A DNA stretch of 64,000 nucleotides from Streptomyces sp. NBC_01296 (GCF_035984415.1 NZ_CP130720.1:3720001-3784000); one strand, 5' to 3'. Shown: positions 17,081 to 25,953, counted from the stretch's first letter. Notes: generated by a model from the letters alone, not told the origin. Program-made: numbers and translations.

Positions 17081-18310
17081 ATGCCCGCAGATCTCGCCGT
17101 CATCGGACTCGGCCACCTCGGCCTCCCGCTGGCCCAGGCGGCCGTCGCCGCCGGAATCGAGACGGTCGGCTACGACAGCGGTCCGGTCACGGACTCCACC
17201 CTCACCGCCGCCGAGGTCCGCCGCATGTCGGCCGCCGGCTTCCGGGTCACCACCAACCCCGCCGAACTCGGCAGGGTCCGCACCGCCGTCATCTGCGCCC
17301 CCACCCAGCTCGGCGCCGACCGCGCGCTCGACCTCTCCGCCGTCGGCGAGGCGGGCCGCACCCTCGCCGCCCGGCTGCGCCCGCACACGACCGTCATCCT
17401 CGAGTCCGCCGCCCACCCGGGCGTCACCGAGGAGTACCTGCGCCCGATCCTCGAGGCCGGCTCCGGACTGCGCGCCGGCCGGGACTTCCACCTGGCCTAC
17501 TCCCCCAGCCGCCTCGACCCGGGCAACCGCACCCACGGAGTGGCCAACACCCCCAAGGTGATCGGCGGCCTCACCCCCGCCTGCACCGAGTCCGCGCACG
17601 CCTTCTACGCCCGGCTCACCGAGAAGGTGGTCCGAGCGCGCGGCCTGCGCGAGGCCGAGACCGTACAGCTGCTGGAGACCAACTACCGGCACGTCAACAT
17701 CGCCCTCATGAACGAGATGGCGGTGCTCTGCCACGACCTCGGCGTCGACCTGTGGGACGTCATCCGCTGCGCCGAGACCAAGCCGTACGGGTTCCAGGCC
17801 TTCCGGCCCGGCCCGGGAGTCGGCGGCCACAGCGTGGCCCTCGACCCCAACTACCTCCCGCACACCACCCGCACCCCGGGCCACCCCCTGCGCATGGTCG
17901 GGCTGGCGCAGGAGATCAACAGCCGGATGCCCCAGTACGTCATCCAGCGTTCCGCCACCCTGCTGAACGAGCACGGGAAATCGGCCCGCGGGGCCCGGGT
18001 CCTGCTGCTCGGCGTCACGTACAAGCCCGACCTGGGCGACCAGGAGGGCTCGCCGGCCCGCGAGATCGCCAGCCGCCTGCTCGACCTCGGCGCGCTGATC
18101 AGCTACCACGACCCGTACATCGCCGGATGGCGCGTCAGGGACCAGCCCGTCCCCCGCGCCGAATCGCTGTACGAGGCCGCCGCGAACGCCGATCTGACGA
18201 TCCTGCTCCAGCACCACCGCACGTACGACCTCCAAGGTCTGGCGGTGAAGGCGCAGTTGCTGCTGGACACCCGCGGCGCCAGCCCGGCGGGCGCGGCGCA
18301 CCGGCTCTGA
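17081..18310 (+). CDS. Nucleotide-sugar dehydrogenase homologue lacking the catalytic Cys
   Basis: Protein of 409 aa with the UDP-glucose/UDP-ManNAc dehydrogenase architecture: N-terminal NAD domain (LAVIGLGHLGLPLAQAA), central helix with LETNYRHVNIALMNEMA, and C-terminal UDP-binding domain (LLLGVTYKPDLGDQEGSPA). Active members have GGHC in the loop before DPxYL; this one reads GPGVGGHSVALDPNYL, so the nucleophilic Cys is Ser. Full oxidation to the uronic acid should therefore be blocked unless another residue serves. The start at 17081 has AAGGGA upstream. The lack of sugar-transferase neighbours adds to doubt about its substrate. It may be a conserved non-canonical enzyme or a regulator. 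Confidence 0.8.
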   Translation: MPADLAVIGLGHLGLPLAQAAVAAGIETVGYDSGPVTDSTLTAAEVRRMSAAGFRVTTNPAELGRVRTAVICAPTQLGADRALDLSAVGEAGRTLAARLRPHTTVILESAAHPGVTEEYLRPILEAGSGLRAGRDFHLAYSPSRLDPGNRTHGVANTPKVIGGLTPACTESAHAFYARLTEKVVRARGLREAETVQLLETNYRHVNIALMNEMAVLCHDLGVDLWDVIRCAETKPYGFQAFRPGPGVGGHSVALDPNYLPHTTRTPGHPLRMVGLAQEINSRMPQYVIQRSATLLNEHGKSARGARVLLLGVTYKPDLGDQEGSPAREIASRLLDLGALISYHDPYIAGWRVRDQPVPRAESLYEAAANADLTILLQHHRTYDLQGLAVKAQLLLDTRGASPAGAAHRL

Positions 18311-18388
18311 CCACGCCGCGACCCGCCAAGAAGACCGGCGACTGCCCCAAGGGCAGCTCTGAGCAGGCACGTTCGACAGAAATCCCTG

Positions 18389-18416
18389 TTGACGGCCCGT
18401 CCGGCGGCCATATGAT
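18389..18416 (+). promoter_or_regulatory. Canonical promoter of a leaderless gene
   Basis: TTGACG at 18389-18394, a 16-base spacer and TATGAT at 18411-18416, followed by six bases and the GTG start at 18423. This is one of the best vegetative-type promoters in the window and supports a leaderless mRNA. Confidence 0.75.
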
Positions 18417-18422
18417 CCGCGC

Positions 18423-19391
18423 GTGCCTGCTCACCCCCCGCCCGGTCGGCCCGTCTTCGAGCCCGCCGACCGCGTCCCCGCCCTCGGCGCCCTGCGCGAC
18501 GCCGTCCTGCGCCACGACTGGGACGCCGTGTCCGCCGCCTTCGAGGCGCACCCCGACGAGGACGACCGCGCCCTCGCCTGCCGGGTCGTCGCCGAGATCC
18601 CCGACTACGACGGGTTCCTGCGGCAGGCCGTGGACCGTGATCCGCCAGGCCCGCTGGCCCGGTCCCTCCTCGCCGACCGGCTGATCCAGGCGGGCTGGGC
18701 CATCCGGTCCGGGTACCGCGCCCAGCACGTGACGCGGCAGCAGTTCGACGAGTTCCACGCCCACCTGCGGCGCGCGGAGGTGCTGCTCATCGACGTCTGC
18801 GCCGAGCACCCGCAGTACGCGCTCGCCTGGTACCTGCGCGTCATCACCTCGCGCGGCCTCGAACTCGGCCCGGGCGAGACCCGCCGCCGCTACGACCGGC
18901 TCGCCGAGCACCACCCGCACCACTACCCCGGCCAGCAGCAGCTGCTCCAGCAGCTCTGCCCCAAGTGGGGCGGAACGTGGGAGTCCGCCCACGGCTTCGC
19001 CGAGGAGTGCGCGAAGACCGCGCCGCCCGGGAGCCCGAACGGCGCCCTGGTCGCGATCGCACAGATGGAGCAGTACCTGGAGCTGCGGGAGCGGGCGGGC
19101 GACCGGGCTGCAGAAACGTATCTGCGCGGCGCGGACACCCGTCAGGCCCTCCTCGACGCCGCCGCGCGGTCGGTCCTGCACCCCGCGGCCCGCGCCGGGG
19201 CGTACCAGCTCGTCGGCGCGCACAGCGCCTTCGCCGCCGCACACTGCGCCGCCGGCCGGCACGCCGAGGCGGCTGCGCACTTCCGCGCCCTCGGCGACCG
19301 CGCGAGCGAGTTCCCGTGGGGCTACATCGGCGGCTCCGACCACGAGGCCGAGTTCACCCGCCACCGCAAGACCGCCCTGGCCAAGGGCTGA
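18423..19391 (+). CDS. Conserved hypothetical helical protein
   Basis: Protein of 322 aa that I do not recognise as an enzyme. It is predicted to be mostly helical with TPR-like spacing of Ala, Leu and aromatic residues; motifs include WDAVSAAFEAHPDEDDRA near the N-terminus, HPQYALAWYLR in the middle and CAAGRHAEAAAHFRAL near the end. There is no signal peptide or membrane helix. GTG start at 18423 directly behind the promoter at 18389-18416. Eleven bases separate it from the M16 peptidase gene, which has its own SD, so the two probably form an operon and may act together. Confidence 0.8.
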   Translation: MPAHPPPGRPVFEPADRVPALGALRDAVLRHDWDAVSAAFEAHPDEDDRALACRVVAEIPDYDGFLRQAVDRDPPGPLARSLLADRLIQAGWAIRSGYRAQHVTRQQFDEFHAHLRRAEVLLIDVCAEHPQYALAWYLRVITSRGLELGPGETRRRYDRLAEHHPHHYPGQQQLLQQLCPKWGGTWESAHGFAEECAKTAPPGSPNGALVAIAQMEQYLELRERAGDRAAETYLRGADTRQALLDAAARSVLHPAARAGAYQLVGAHSAFAAAHCAAGRHAEAAAHFRALGDRASEFPWGYIGGSDHEAEFTRHRKTALAKG

Positions 19392-19401
19392 GGGGGACAC
19401 C

Positions 19402-21117
19402 ATGGAGACGACCGAGACCGACGGCATCACCACGACCACCGTGGACGGCATCCGCACCGTCCTCGCCCCCCGCTCGGGGCTCCTCACCGCCGGGCTCCTC
19501 TTCCGCGTCGGACGCGCCGACGAAACCCTCGCCACCAGCGGCATCACCCATCTGGTCGAGCACCTGGCCCTGCACCGGCACGGCCTCGGCGACCTGCACC
19601 ACAACGGCGCCACCGCCGCCGCGTACACCCACTTCCACGCCACCGGCACTCCCGCCGACGTGGTCGAGTACCTCAACGGCGTGTGCGCGGCGCTGCGCGA
19701 CCTCCCGACGGACCGGCTGGAGACCGAGAAGGGGATCCTGCGCACCGAGGCCGCCGGCAAGGGCCACGGCCCGGCCCACGCCGCCACCCTGTGGCGCTAC
19801 GGCTCCCGCTCGTACGGACTCACCGGCTACGCCGAGACGGGCCTGTACCGCCTGACCGCGGACGACGTCCGCGCCTGGGCGCAGACCCGGTTCACCGCCG
19901 AGAACGCCGTCCTGTGGATCACCGGCGACAGCGTCCCCGAGGGCCTCGACCTCACGCTCCCGCGGGGCGAGTGGCACCCGGCCCCCGCGGCCACTTCCGC
20001 GCTGCCCGCCACCCCCGCCTACTTCCCGGGCGACGATCCCGGCGTCGTCCTGACCGCGGTCGTGCCCCGTTCCACCGAAGCGGACCTGTTCGCCGAGGTC
20101 CTGGGCAAGGAGCTGTTCCGCGAGCTGCGCCAGAAGGGCGGCTACTCGTACACCGCGATCGGCGACTACTCCCCGCGCGACGCCGACTCCGCGACCGTCA
20201 CCGCGTACGCCGACGCCCTCCCGCAGAAGCAGGACGCCCTGGTCGGCGCCTTCGTCGACGTCTTCGCGAAGCTCCGGGCCGGCCGGATCGAACAGGCCGA
20301 CCTGGACTCCGTACGAGCATCCGCGCTGGCGCAGTTCGACACTCCGGAGCTCTCCGGCCGCCTGCTCCCCGGGCATGCCATGAACCTGCTGCTGGGCCAC
20401 CGCAACCTCACCGTCGCCGAGGCGAAGGCCGAGATCGAGGCGGTCACCGTCGCCGACCTCCACCGGGTCGCCCGCGCCGTGTGGGACGACGCCCTGGTGC
20501 AGGTGCCGGGCCGGGGCGTGGACTGGGCGGGGCTGGCGGCCGCGCCCACCGACTCCCCGGACATCGTCAGCGGCACCCACCACCCGGCAGTGGCGGACCC
20601 GGCCGTCTTCCTGCGCCTGGCGGACGACGGCGTCAGCCGGGTCTCGCCGGGCCAGCGGGTCACCGTCCGGTACGCCGCGTGCTCCCTGATGCAGGTCTAC
20701 CCGGACGGCGCCCGCCACCTGGTCGGCCACGACGGCTTCACCGTCACCGTCGAGCCGACCCTCCACCACCGGATCACCCCTGCCGAACTGGCGGTGATCG
20801 ACGCGGCCGTCCCGCCCTCGGCGGTGGTCGCGATGCCGCCCCGCCACCCGTCGCGGATCCCGCGGCCGGCCGGACCCGGACCGGCGCCCGCGCCCGCCGC
20901 ACGCTCCGTCTGGTTCACCGTGCTGCTGTGGGTGCTCGGTGTGCCCGGGCTGCTCATCGGGGGGTCGGCGCTCCTGCTGGGCCTCGCCCTGGGTGACGAT
21001 CACGACCGGATACCCCAGGACACCGCGCAGGACCTGCTCATGTGGCTGATGTTCGCGGGCGTCTTCCTGATCCCGTGGGGCGTCTGCCTGGATCGCCGGC
21101 TCAAGGGCAAGAACTGA
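19402..21117 (+). CDS. Membrane-anchored M16 (insulinase-type) metallopeptidase
   Basis: Protein of 571 aa. It has the zinc motif HLVEH at residues 50-54 and the later Glu in EKGILRTEAA (about 116) that normally completes the site. A second M16-like half contains LRQKGGYSYTAIGDYS. After residue 430 an unrelated region leads to two hydrophobic helices (VWFTVLLWVLGVPGLLIGG and LLMWLMFAGVFLIPWG) near the C-terminus. There is no N-terminal signal, so the peptidase part is probably cytoplasmic and tethered to the membrane. The start at 19402 has GAGGGGG upstream. Substrate unknown. M16B enzymes often work as pairs; no partner is adjacent. Confidence 0.82.
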   Translation: METTETDGITTTTVDGIRTVLAPRSGLLTAGLLFRVGRADETLATSGITHLVEHLALHRHGLGDLHHNGATAAAYTHFHATGTPADVVEYLNGVCAALRDLPTDRLETEKGILRTEAAGKGHGPAHAATLWRYGSRSYGLTGYAETGLYRLTADDVRAWAQTRFTAENAVLWITGDSVPEGLDLTLPRGEWHPAPAATSALPATPAYFPGDDPGVVLTAVVPRSTEADLFAEVLGKELFRELRQKGGYSYTAIGDYSPRDADSATVTAYADALPQKQDALVGAFVDVFAKLRAGRIEQADLDSVRASALAQFDTPELSGRLLPGHAMNLLLGHRNLTVAEAKAEIEAVTVADLHRVARAVWDDALVQVPGRGVDWAGLAAAPTDSPDIVSGTHHPAVADPAVFLRLADDGVSRVSPGQRVTVRYAACSLMQVYPDGARHLVGHDGFTVTVEPTLHHRITPAELAVIDAAVPPSAVVAMPPRHPSRIPRPAGPGPAPAPAARSVWFTVLLWVLGVPGLLIGGSALLLGLALGDDHDRIPQDTAQDLLMWLMFAGVFLIPWGVCLDRRLKGKN

Positions 21118-21129
21118 CCGGCGGAACGC

Positions 21130-21167
21130 CGAAGGGCCGGCTCCCCCTGCGGGGAGCCGGCCCTTCG
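21130..21167. terminator. Bidirectional terminator
   Basis: The arms 21130-21146 and 21151-21167 pair perfectly over 17 bp with loop CTGC. It lies between the convergent M16 peptidase and guaB3 genes. Confidence 0.85.
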
Positions 21168-21183
21168 CGTGCGTGCGCGGGGG

Positions 21184-22308
21184 TCAGCGGCGGTGCTGCG
21201 AGTCCGCGACCGTGACCTCGACCCGCTGGAACTCCTTGAGCTCGCTGTAGCCGGTGGTGGCCATCGAGCGGCGCAGCGCACCGAAGATGTTCATCGAGCC
21301 GTCCGAGATGTGCGACGGGCCGGTGAGGATCTCCTCGGTGGTGCCGACCGTGCCCAGGTCGACCTTCTTGCCGCGCGGCACGTCCTCGTGGACGGCCTCC
21401 ATGCCCCAGTGGTGGCCCTTGCCGGGCGCGTCGGTGGCACGGGCCAGCGGGGAGCCCATCATCACGGCGTCGGCGCCGCAGGCGACGGCCTTCGGGATGT
21501 CGCCGGACCAGCCCACGCCGCCGTCGGCGATGACGTGCACGTAGCGGCCGCCGGACTCGTCCATGTAGTCGCGGCGGGCCGCGGCCACGTCCGCGACGGC
21601 GGTGGCCATCGGGACCTGGATGCCGAGCACGTTGCGCGTGGTGTGCGCGGCGCCGCCGCCGAAGCCGACCAGGACGCCCGCGGCGCCGGTGCGCATCAGG
21701 TGCAGGGCCGCGGTGTACGTGGCGCAGCCGCCGACGATGACCGGGACGTCGAGCTCGTAGATGAACTGCTTGAGGTTCAGCGGCTCGGCGGCGCCGGAGA
21801 CGTGCTCCGCCGACACGGTGGTACCGCGGATCACGAAGATGTCCACGCCTGCGTCGACGACGGCCTTGGAGAACTCGGCGGTGCGCTGCGGGGAGAGCGC
21901 GGCGGCGGTGACGACACCGGAGTCGCGGACCTCCTTGATGCGCTGCCGGATCAGGTCCGCCTGGATCGGGGCGGAGTAGATCTCCTGGAGACGACGGGTG
22001 GCGGACTCCTCGTCCAGCTCCGTGATCTCGTCGAGCAGCGGCTGCGGGTCCTCGTACCGGGTCCACAGGCCTTCGAGGTTCAGCACGCCGAGGCCGCCGA
22101 GCTCGCCGATGCGGATGGCGGTCTGCGGGGAGACGACCGAGTCCATGGGGGCTGCGAGGAAGGGGAGCTCGAAGCGGTAGGCGTCGATCTGCCAGGCGAT
22201 CGAGACCTCCTTCGGGTCCCGCGTACGCCGGCTCGGGACGATGGCGATGTCGTCGAACGCGTACGCCCTGCGGCCGCGCTTGCCGCGCCCGATCTCGATC
22301 TCAGTCAC
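21184..22308 (-). CDS. guaB3: GuaB3-type IMP dehydrogenase-related protein
   Basis: Protein of 374 aa with the IMPDH/GMP-reductase TIM barrel but no CBS domains. It has YAFDDIAIVPSRRT and FLAAPMDSVVS at the start and VIADGGVGWSGDIPKAVACGADAVMMGS in the barrel. Where IMPDH has the catalytic Cys loop (GSICTTR), this protein reads GGAAHTTR, so the nucleophile is absent. Actinobacteria carry this paralogue next to guaB; its exact reaction is uncertain to me. ATG start at 22308. It lies downstream of guaB, separated by the terminator at 22399-22430, so it probably has its own promoter. Confidence 0.85.
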   Translation of the reverse strand: MTEIEIGRGKRGRRAYAFDDIAIVPSRRTRDPKEVSIAWQIDAYRFELPFLAAPMDSVVSPQTAIRIGELGGLGVLNLEGLWTRYEDPQPLLDEITELDEESATRRLQEIYSAPIQADLIRQRIKEVRDSGVVTAAALSPQRTAEFSKAVVDAGVDIFVIRGTTVSAEHVSGAAEPLNLKQFIYELDVPVIVGGCATYTAALHLMRTGAAGVLVGFGGGAAHTTRNVLGIQVPMATAVADVAAARRDYMDESGGRYVHVIADGGVGWSGDIPKAVACGADAVMMGSPLARATDAPGKGHHWGMEAVHEDVPRGKKVDLGTVGTTEEILTGPSHISDGSMNIFGALRRSMATTGYSELKEFQRVEVTVADSQHRR

Positions 22309-22398
22309 GTGTGGTGGCCTTTCCTCTGGGTCTGCCCGTCCAGTATCCCCGAACCCCGGCGCCCCGCGTTCCGGTGACCGCTGTACGGACGCACGGCG

Positions 22399-22430
22399 AA
22401 GGGGGCGGGTCCGGATGGACCCGCCCCCTT
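22399..22430. terminator. Terminator after guaB
   Basis: The arms 22399-22412 and 22417-22430 pair perfectly over 14 bp with loop GGAT, just beyond the guaB stop. Confidence 0.8.
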
Positions 22431-22444
22431 CATGCGCTGTCGGT

Positions 22445-23959
22445 TCAGCCCTTGCGGCTGTAGTTCGGTGCCTCGACCGTCATCTGGATGTCGTGCGGGT
22501 GGCTCTCCTTGAGGCCCGCCGAGGTGATGCGGACGAAGCGGCCGCGGTCCTGCAGCTCCGGCACCGTACGGCCGCCGACGTAGAACATCGACTGGCGCAG
22601 GCCGCCGACGAGCTGGTGCACGACCGCGGAGAGCGGGCCGCGGTACGGGACCTGGCCCTCGATGCCCTCGGGGATGAGCTTGTCGTCGCCGCCCACGCCC
22701 TCCTGGAAGTAGCGGTCCTTGGAGAAGGAGCGCTGGTCGCCGCGGGACTGCATCGCGCCGAGCGAGCCCATGCCGCGGTACGACTTGAACTGCTTGCCGT
22801 TGATGAAGAGCAGCTCGCCCGGGGACTCCTCGCAGCCCGCGAGCAGCGAGCCGAGCATCACCGTGTCGGCGCCGGCGACGAGCGCCTTGGCGATGTCGCC
22901 GGAGTACTGCAGGCCGCCGTCGCCGATGACCGGGACACCGGCCGCCTTGGCGGCGAGCGAGGCCTCGTAGATGGCGGTGACCTGCGGGACGCCGATGCCG
23001 GCGACGACGCGGGTGGTGCAGATGGAGCCGGGGCCGACGCCGACCTTGATGCCGTCGCAGCCGGCGTCGATCAGCGCCTGGGCGCCGTCACGGGTGGCGA
23101 TGTTGCCGCCGATGACGTCGACCGAGGAGTTCGACTTGATCTTGGAGACCATGTCGCCGACCAGGCGGGAGTGGCCGTGGGCGGTGTCGACGACGATGAA
23201 GTCGGCGCCCGCCTCGATCAGGGCCTGGGCGCGCTCGTACGCGTCGCCGGCGACGCCGACCGCGGCGCCGACCAGGAGGCGGCCGCCCTTGTCCTTGGCG
23301 GCGTTCGGGTACTTCTCGGCCTTGACGAAGTCCTTGACCGTGATGAGGCCCTTGAGGATGCCCGCCTCGTCGACCAGCGGAAGCTTCTCGATCTTGTGGC
23401 GGCGCAGCAGCTCCATGGCGTCGACGCCGGAGATGCCGACCTTGCCCGTGACCAGCGGCATCGGGGTCATGACCTCGCGCACCTGGCGGCTGCGGTCCGA
23501 CTCGAAGGCCATGTCGCGGTTGGTGACGATGCCGAGCAGCTTGCCCGCCGGGTCGGTGACCGGGACACCGGAGATGCGGAACTTCGCGCAGAGCTCGTCG
23601 GCCTCGCGCAGCGTCGCGTCCGGGTGCACCGTGATCGGGTCGGTGACCATGCCGGACTCGGAGCGCTTGACCAGGTCCACCTGGTTCGCCTGGTCGGCGA
23701 TCGACAGGTTGCGGTGCAGTACGCCGACGCCGCCCTGACGGGCCATCGCGATGGCCATGCGGGCCTCGGTGACCTTGTCCATGGCGGCGGACAGCAGCGG
23801 AACGTTGACGCGCACGTTCCGGGAGATCAGGGAAGAGGTGTCGATCTCGTCCGGCGCCATGTCGGACGCGCCCGGCAGCAGCAGGACGTCGTCATACGTG
23901 AGGCCGAGTGTGGCGAATTTGTCGGGCGCTCCAGACGCGTCACTGCCGTTCACAGTCAT
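22445..23959 (-). CDS. guaB: IMP dehydrogenase
   Basis: Protein of 504 aa converting IMP to XMP with NAD+, the committed step of GMP synthesis. It has LTYDDVLLLPG at the N-terminus, two CBS domains in residues about 95-215, the catalytic Cys loop GVGPGSICTTRVVAG, the flap with YRGMGSLGAMQ, and the C-terminal HDIQMTVEAPNYS. The start at 23959 is preceded by GGAAGG with correct spacing; a longer frame to 23998 is not needed. Length and motifs are those of a complete enzyme. It lies next to the GuaB3 paralogue, the usual actinobacterial arrangement. Confidence 0.95.
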   Translation of the reverse strand: MTVNGSDASGAPDKFATLGLTYDDVLLLPGASDMAPDEIDTSSLISRNVRVNVPLLSAAMDKVTEARMAIAMARQGGVGVLHRNLSIADQANQVDLVKRSESGMVTDPITVHPDATLREADELCAKFRISGVPVTDPAGKLLGIVTNRDMAFESDRSRQVREVMTPMPLVTGKVGISGVDAMELLRRHKIEKLPLVDEAGILKGLITVKDFVKAEKYPNAAKDKGGRLLVGAAVGVAGDAYERAQALIEAGADFIVVDTAHGHSRLVGDMVSKIKSNSSVDVIGGNIATRDGAQALIDAGCDGIKVGVGPGSICTTRVVAGIGVPQVTAIYEASLAAKAAGVPVIGDGGLQYSGDIAKALVAGADTVMLGSLLAGCEESPGELLFINGKQFKSYRGMGSLGAMQSRGDQRSFSKDRYFQEGVGGDDKLIPEGIEGQVPYRGPLSAVVHQLVGGLRQSMFYVGGRTVPELQDRGRFVRITSAGLKESHPHDIQMTVEAPNYSRKG

Positions 23960-24124
23960 GACACCTTCCCAATGGTCTTGCTCAGCGCGGATCTCCATGC
24001 TAACGGGATCGCGACGCGTCTCATTCCACGAGCGGGGTCAAGCCCAAGTTTCGTGGCTTCCTCCTATTGATCGACGACGTATCGACCGTCGACAGGATTC
24101 GGCCGCCGTCCGGCGGTCGCCCGC

Positions 24125-24844
24125 CTACTGCTCGGCGAGTGCGCGCAGCCGGCTGAGCGCACGGTGCTGGGCCACCCGCACCGCACCCGGGGACATCCCG
24201 AGCATCTGCCCGGTCTCCTCGGCCGTCAGCCCGACCGCCACCCGCAGTACGAGGAGCTCGCGCTGGTTCTCCGGAAGGTTGGCCAGCAGTTTCTTGGCCC
24301 AGGCGGCGTCGCTGCTCAGCAGCGCCCGCTCCTCCGGGCCCAGCGAGTCGTCCGGCCGCTCGGGCATCTCGTCGGAGGGCACGGCCGTGCTGCCCGGGTG
24401 CCGCATGGCGGCCCGCTGCAGGTCGGCGACCTTGTGCGCGGCGATGGCGAAGACGAAGGCCTCGAAGGGGCGGCCGGTGTCCCGGTACCGCGGGAGCGCC
24501 ATCAGGACGGCGACGCACACCTCCTGCGCCAGGTCCTCCACGAAGTGGCGGGCATCGCCGGGAAGGCGCGAGAGCCGGGCCCGGCAGTAGCGGATGGCCA
24601 GCGGGTGCACGAAGGCGAGCAGGTCGTGCGTCGCCTGCTCGTCACCCTCCACCGCACGGCGTACGAGCGCGCTGACAGCCCCGACGCTGCCGCCCTTGGC
24701 GGCGCCGGTGGAGCCTGTGGCCGCGGGTGACCCCGGGACCTCGTCGTCGCGCATCAATCCATGGTGCCTTGGCGCCGGAGCATTCGCGCCGCCACGGCCC
24801 GTGTTGTGCGTCGAAGCGTTATGAGCGGGTGCGCCTGAACCCAT
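24125..24844 (-). CDS. shbA: ECF-type sigma factor, probably ShbA
   Basis: Protein of 239 aa. Sigma region 2 has HPLAIRYCRARL and DLAQEVCVAVLMALPRY; region 4 has LPENQRELLVLRVAVGLTAEETGQMLGMSPGAVRVAQHRAL. There is a 75-residue low-complexity N-terminus before region 2. Position (between guaB and bldM) and sequence fit ShbA, the sigma factor I recall driving hrdB in S. griseus; the name is given on that basis. The start at 24844 is chosen for the strong GGGAGGGGAGGG upstream; an internal ATG at 24754 is also possible. No anti-sigma gene is adjacent, consistent with a housekeeping-like role. Confidence 0.82.
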   Translation of the reverse strand: MGSGAPAHNASTHNTGRGGANAPAPRHHGLMRDDEVPGSPAATGSTGAAKGGSVGAVSALVRRAVEGDEQATHDLLAFVHPLAIRYCRARLSRLPGDARHFVEDLAQEVCVAVLMALPRYRDTGRPFEAFVFAIAAHKVADLQRAAMRHPGSTAVPSDEMPERPDDSLGPEERALLSSDAAWAKKLLANLPENQRELLVLRVAVGLTAEETGQMLGMSPGAVRVAQHRALSRLRALAEQ

Positions 24845-25187
24845 CACTGCGCCCTCCCCTCCCGCTCGACCGAGTAGTCCCCGAGGCCCCATCCCAGAAA
24901 ATGCGCCACACCTCAAGCATGCGGCATCGCGCGCGAAGCGACACGTCCCCCGGATTGTGCCCCGCCGATACCCGGGTGCGCACCGGGTGCGACGGGACGG
25001 AAACAGGCGGGACGGCCCTCCGGACGGACCGTACGGGACACGGGACCGGACAGGACCGGACCGGACGAGACCGGCCGCGGGTCGGGCCGATCGGCGGGCA
25101 CGCCCCCGATCGGCGGTACGCGGCGCGCCGCCCCGCCCGCCGGTGGCGGACGGGACTGCTCTCAGCGTCCGGCCTGCGGGCTCGCGG
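24845..25187. other. Intergenic region between bldM and the sigma-factor gene
   Basis: 343 bases. Around 25030-25070 the plus strand has a run of GGACCGG/GGACAGG units of uncertain meaning. At 25087-25098 and 25103-25113 two CCGATCGG-containing arms form a hairpin that may terminate bldM transcripts. The part nearest the sigma gene should hold its promoter, but I could not fix one. Confidence 0.45.
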
Positions 25188-25799
25188 TCAGCGGACCAGG
25201 CCCCAGCGGAACCCGAGCGCCACGGCGTGCGCCCGGTCCGAGGCGCCCAGCTTCTTGAAGAGCCGGCGGGCGTGCGTCTTGACCGTGTCCTCGGAGAGGA
25301 AGAGCTCGCGCCCGATCTCCGCGTTGGACCGGCCGTGGCTCATGCCCTCCAGGACCTGGATCTCGCGCGCGGTGAGCGTGGGCGCGGCGCCCATCTCGGC
25401 CGAGCGGAGCCGGCGCGGGGCCAGTCGCCAGGTCGGGTCGGCGAGTGCCTGGGTGACCGTGGCCCGCAGTTCGGCGCGCGAGGCGTCCTTGTGCAGATAG
25501 CCCCGGGCGCCGGCGGCGACCGCGAGGGCCACGCCGTCCAGGTCCTCGGCGACCGTCAGCATGATGATCCGGGCGCCCGGATCGGCCGAGAGCAGCCGGC
25601 GCACCGTCTCCACACCGCCGAGCCCGGGCATCCGTACATCCATCAGAATCAGGTCGGAGCGGTCGGCACCCCAGCGGCGGAGGACTTCCTCGCCGTTGGC
25701 AGCCGTCGTCACACGCTCGACGCCGGGCACGGTGGCAACCGCGCGACGGAGCGCCTCTCGGGCAAGCGGGGAGTCGTCGCAGACGAGGACGGAAGTCAT
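25188..25799 (-). CDS. bldM: BldM, response regulator of aerial development
   Basis: Protein of 203 aa, the length I recall for S. coelicolor BldM. It has a receiver domain with acidic pair Asp8/Asp9, Asp54 in LILMDVRMPG and Lys104, then a LuxR-type helix-turn-helix (LTAREIQVLEGMSHGRSNAEIGRELFLSEDTVKTH). BldM is an atypical regulator that activates developmental genes as a homodimer or as a heterodimer with WhiI. The start at 25799 has GGAGGGCGG upstream. No histidine kinase is adjacent. It is divergent from whiD across a 379-base region carrying a sigma-BldN-type promoter. Confidence 0.95.
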   Translation of the reverse strand: MTSVLVCDDSPLAREALRRAVATVPGVERVTTAANGEEVLRRWGADRSDLILMDVRMPGLGGVETVRRLLSADPGARIIMLTVAEDLDGVALAVAAGARGYLHKDASRAELRATVTQALADPTWRLAPRRLRSAEMGAAPTLTAREIQVLEGMSHGRSNAEIGRELFLSEDTVKTHARRLFKKLGASDRAHAVALGFRWGLVR

Positions 25800-25925
25800 G
25801 ACCGCCCTCCGCAGCTGCTGATGCGCGTCACCTTGAGCCTCCAGGCTGGTACGTATCGTCACCTGTGCGGTCGATGCCCTCGGACACCTGTCCGGGAACT
25901 TCTTGGTTCAACCGCCTTCGCACTC

Positions 25926-25953
25926 TCAACGATGGTCACTCGAAAGAGTTACG
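25926..25953 (-). promoter_or_regulatory. Sigma-BldN-type promoter of bldM (bldMp1)
   Basis: Read on the minus strand, CGTAAC (25953-25948), 16 bases, then CGTTGA (25931-25926). This matches the sigma-BldN promoter form I recall for bldM p1. The predicted transcript starts near 25919 and has an untranslated leader of about 120 bases. Confidence 0.8.
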
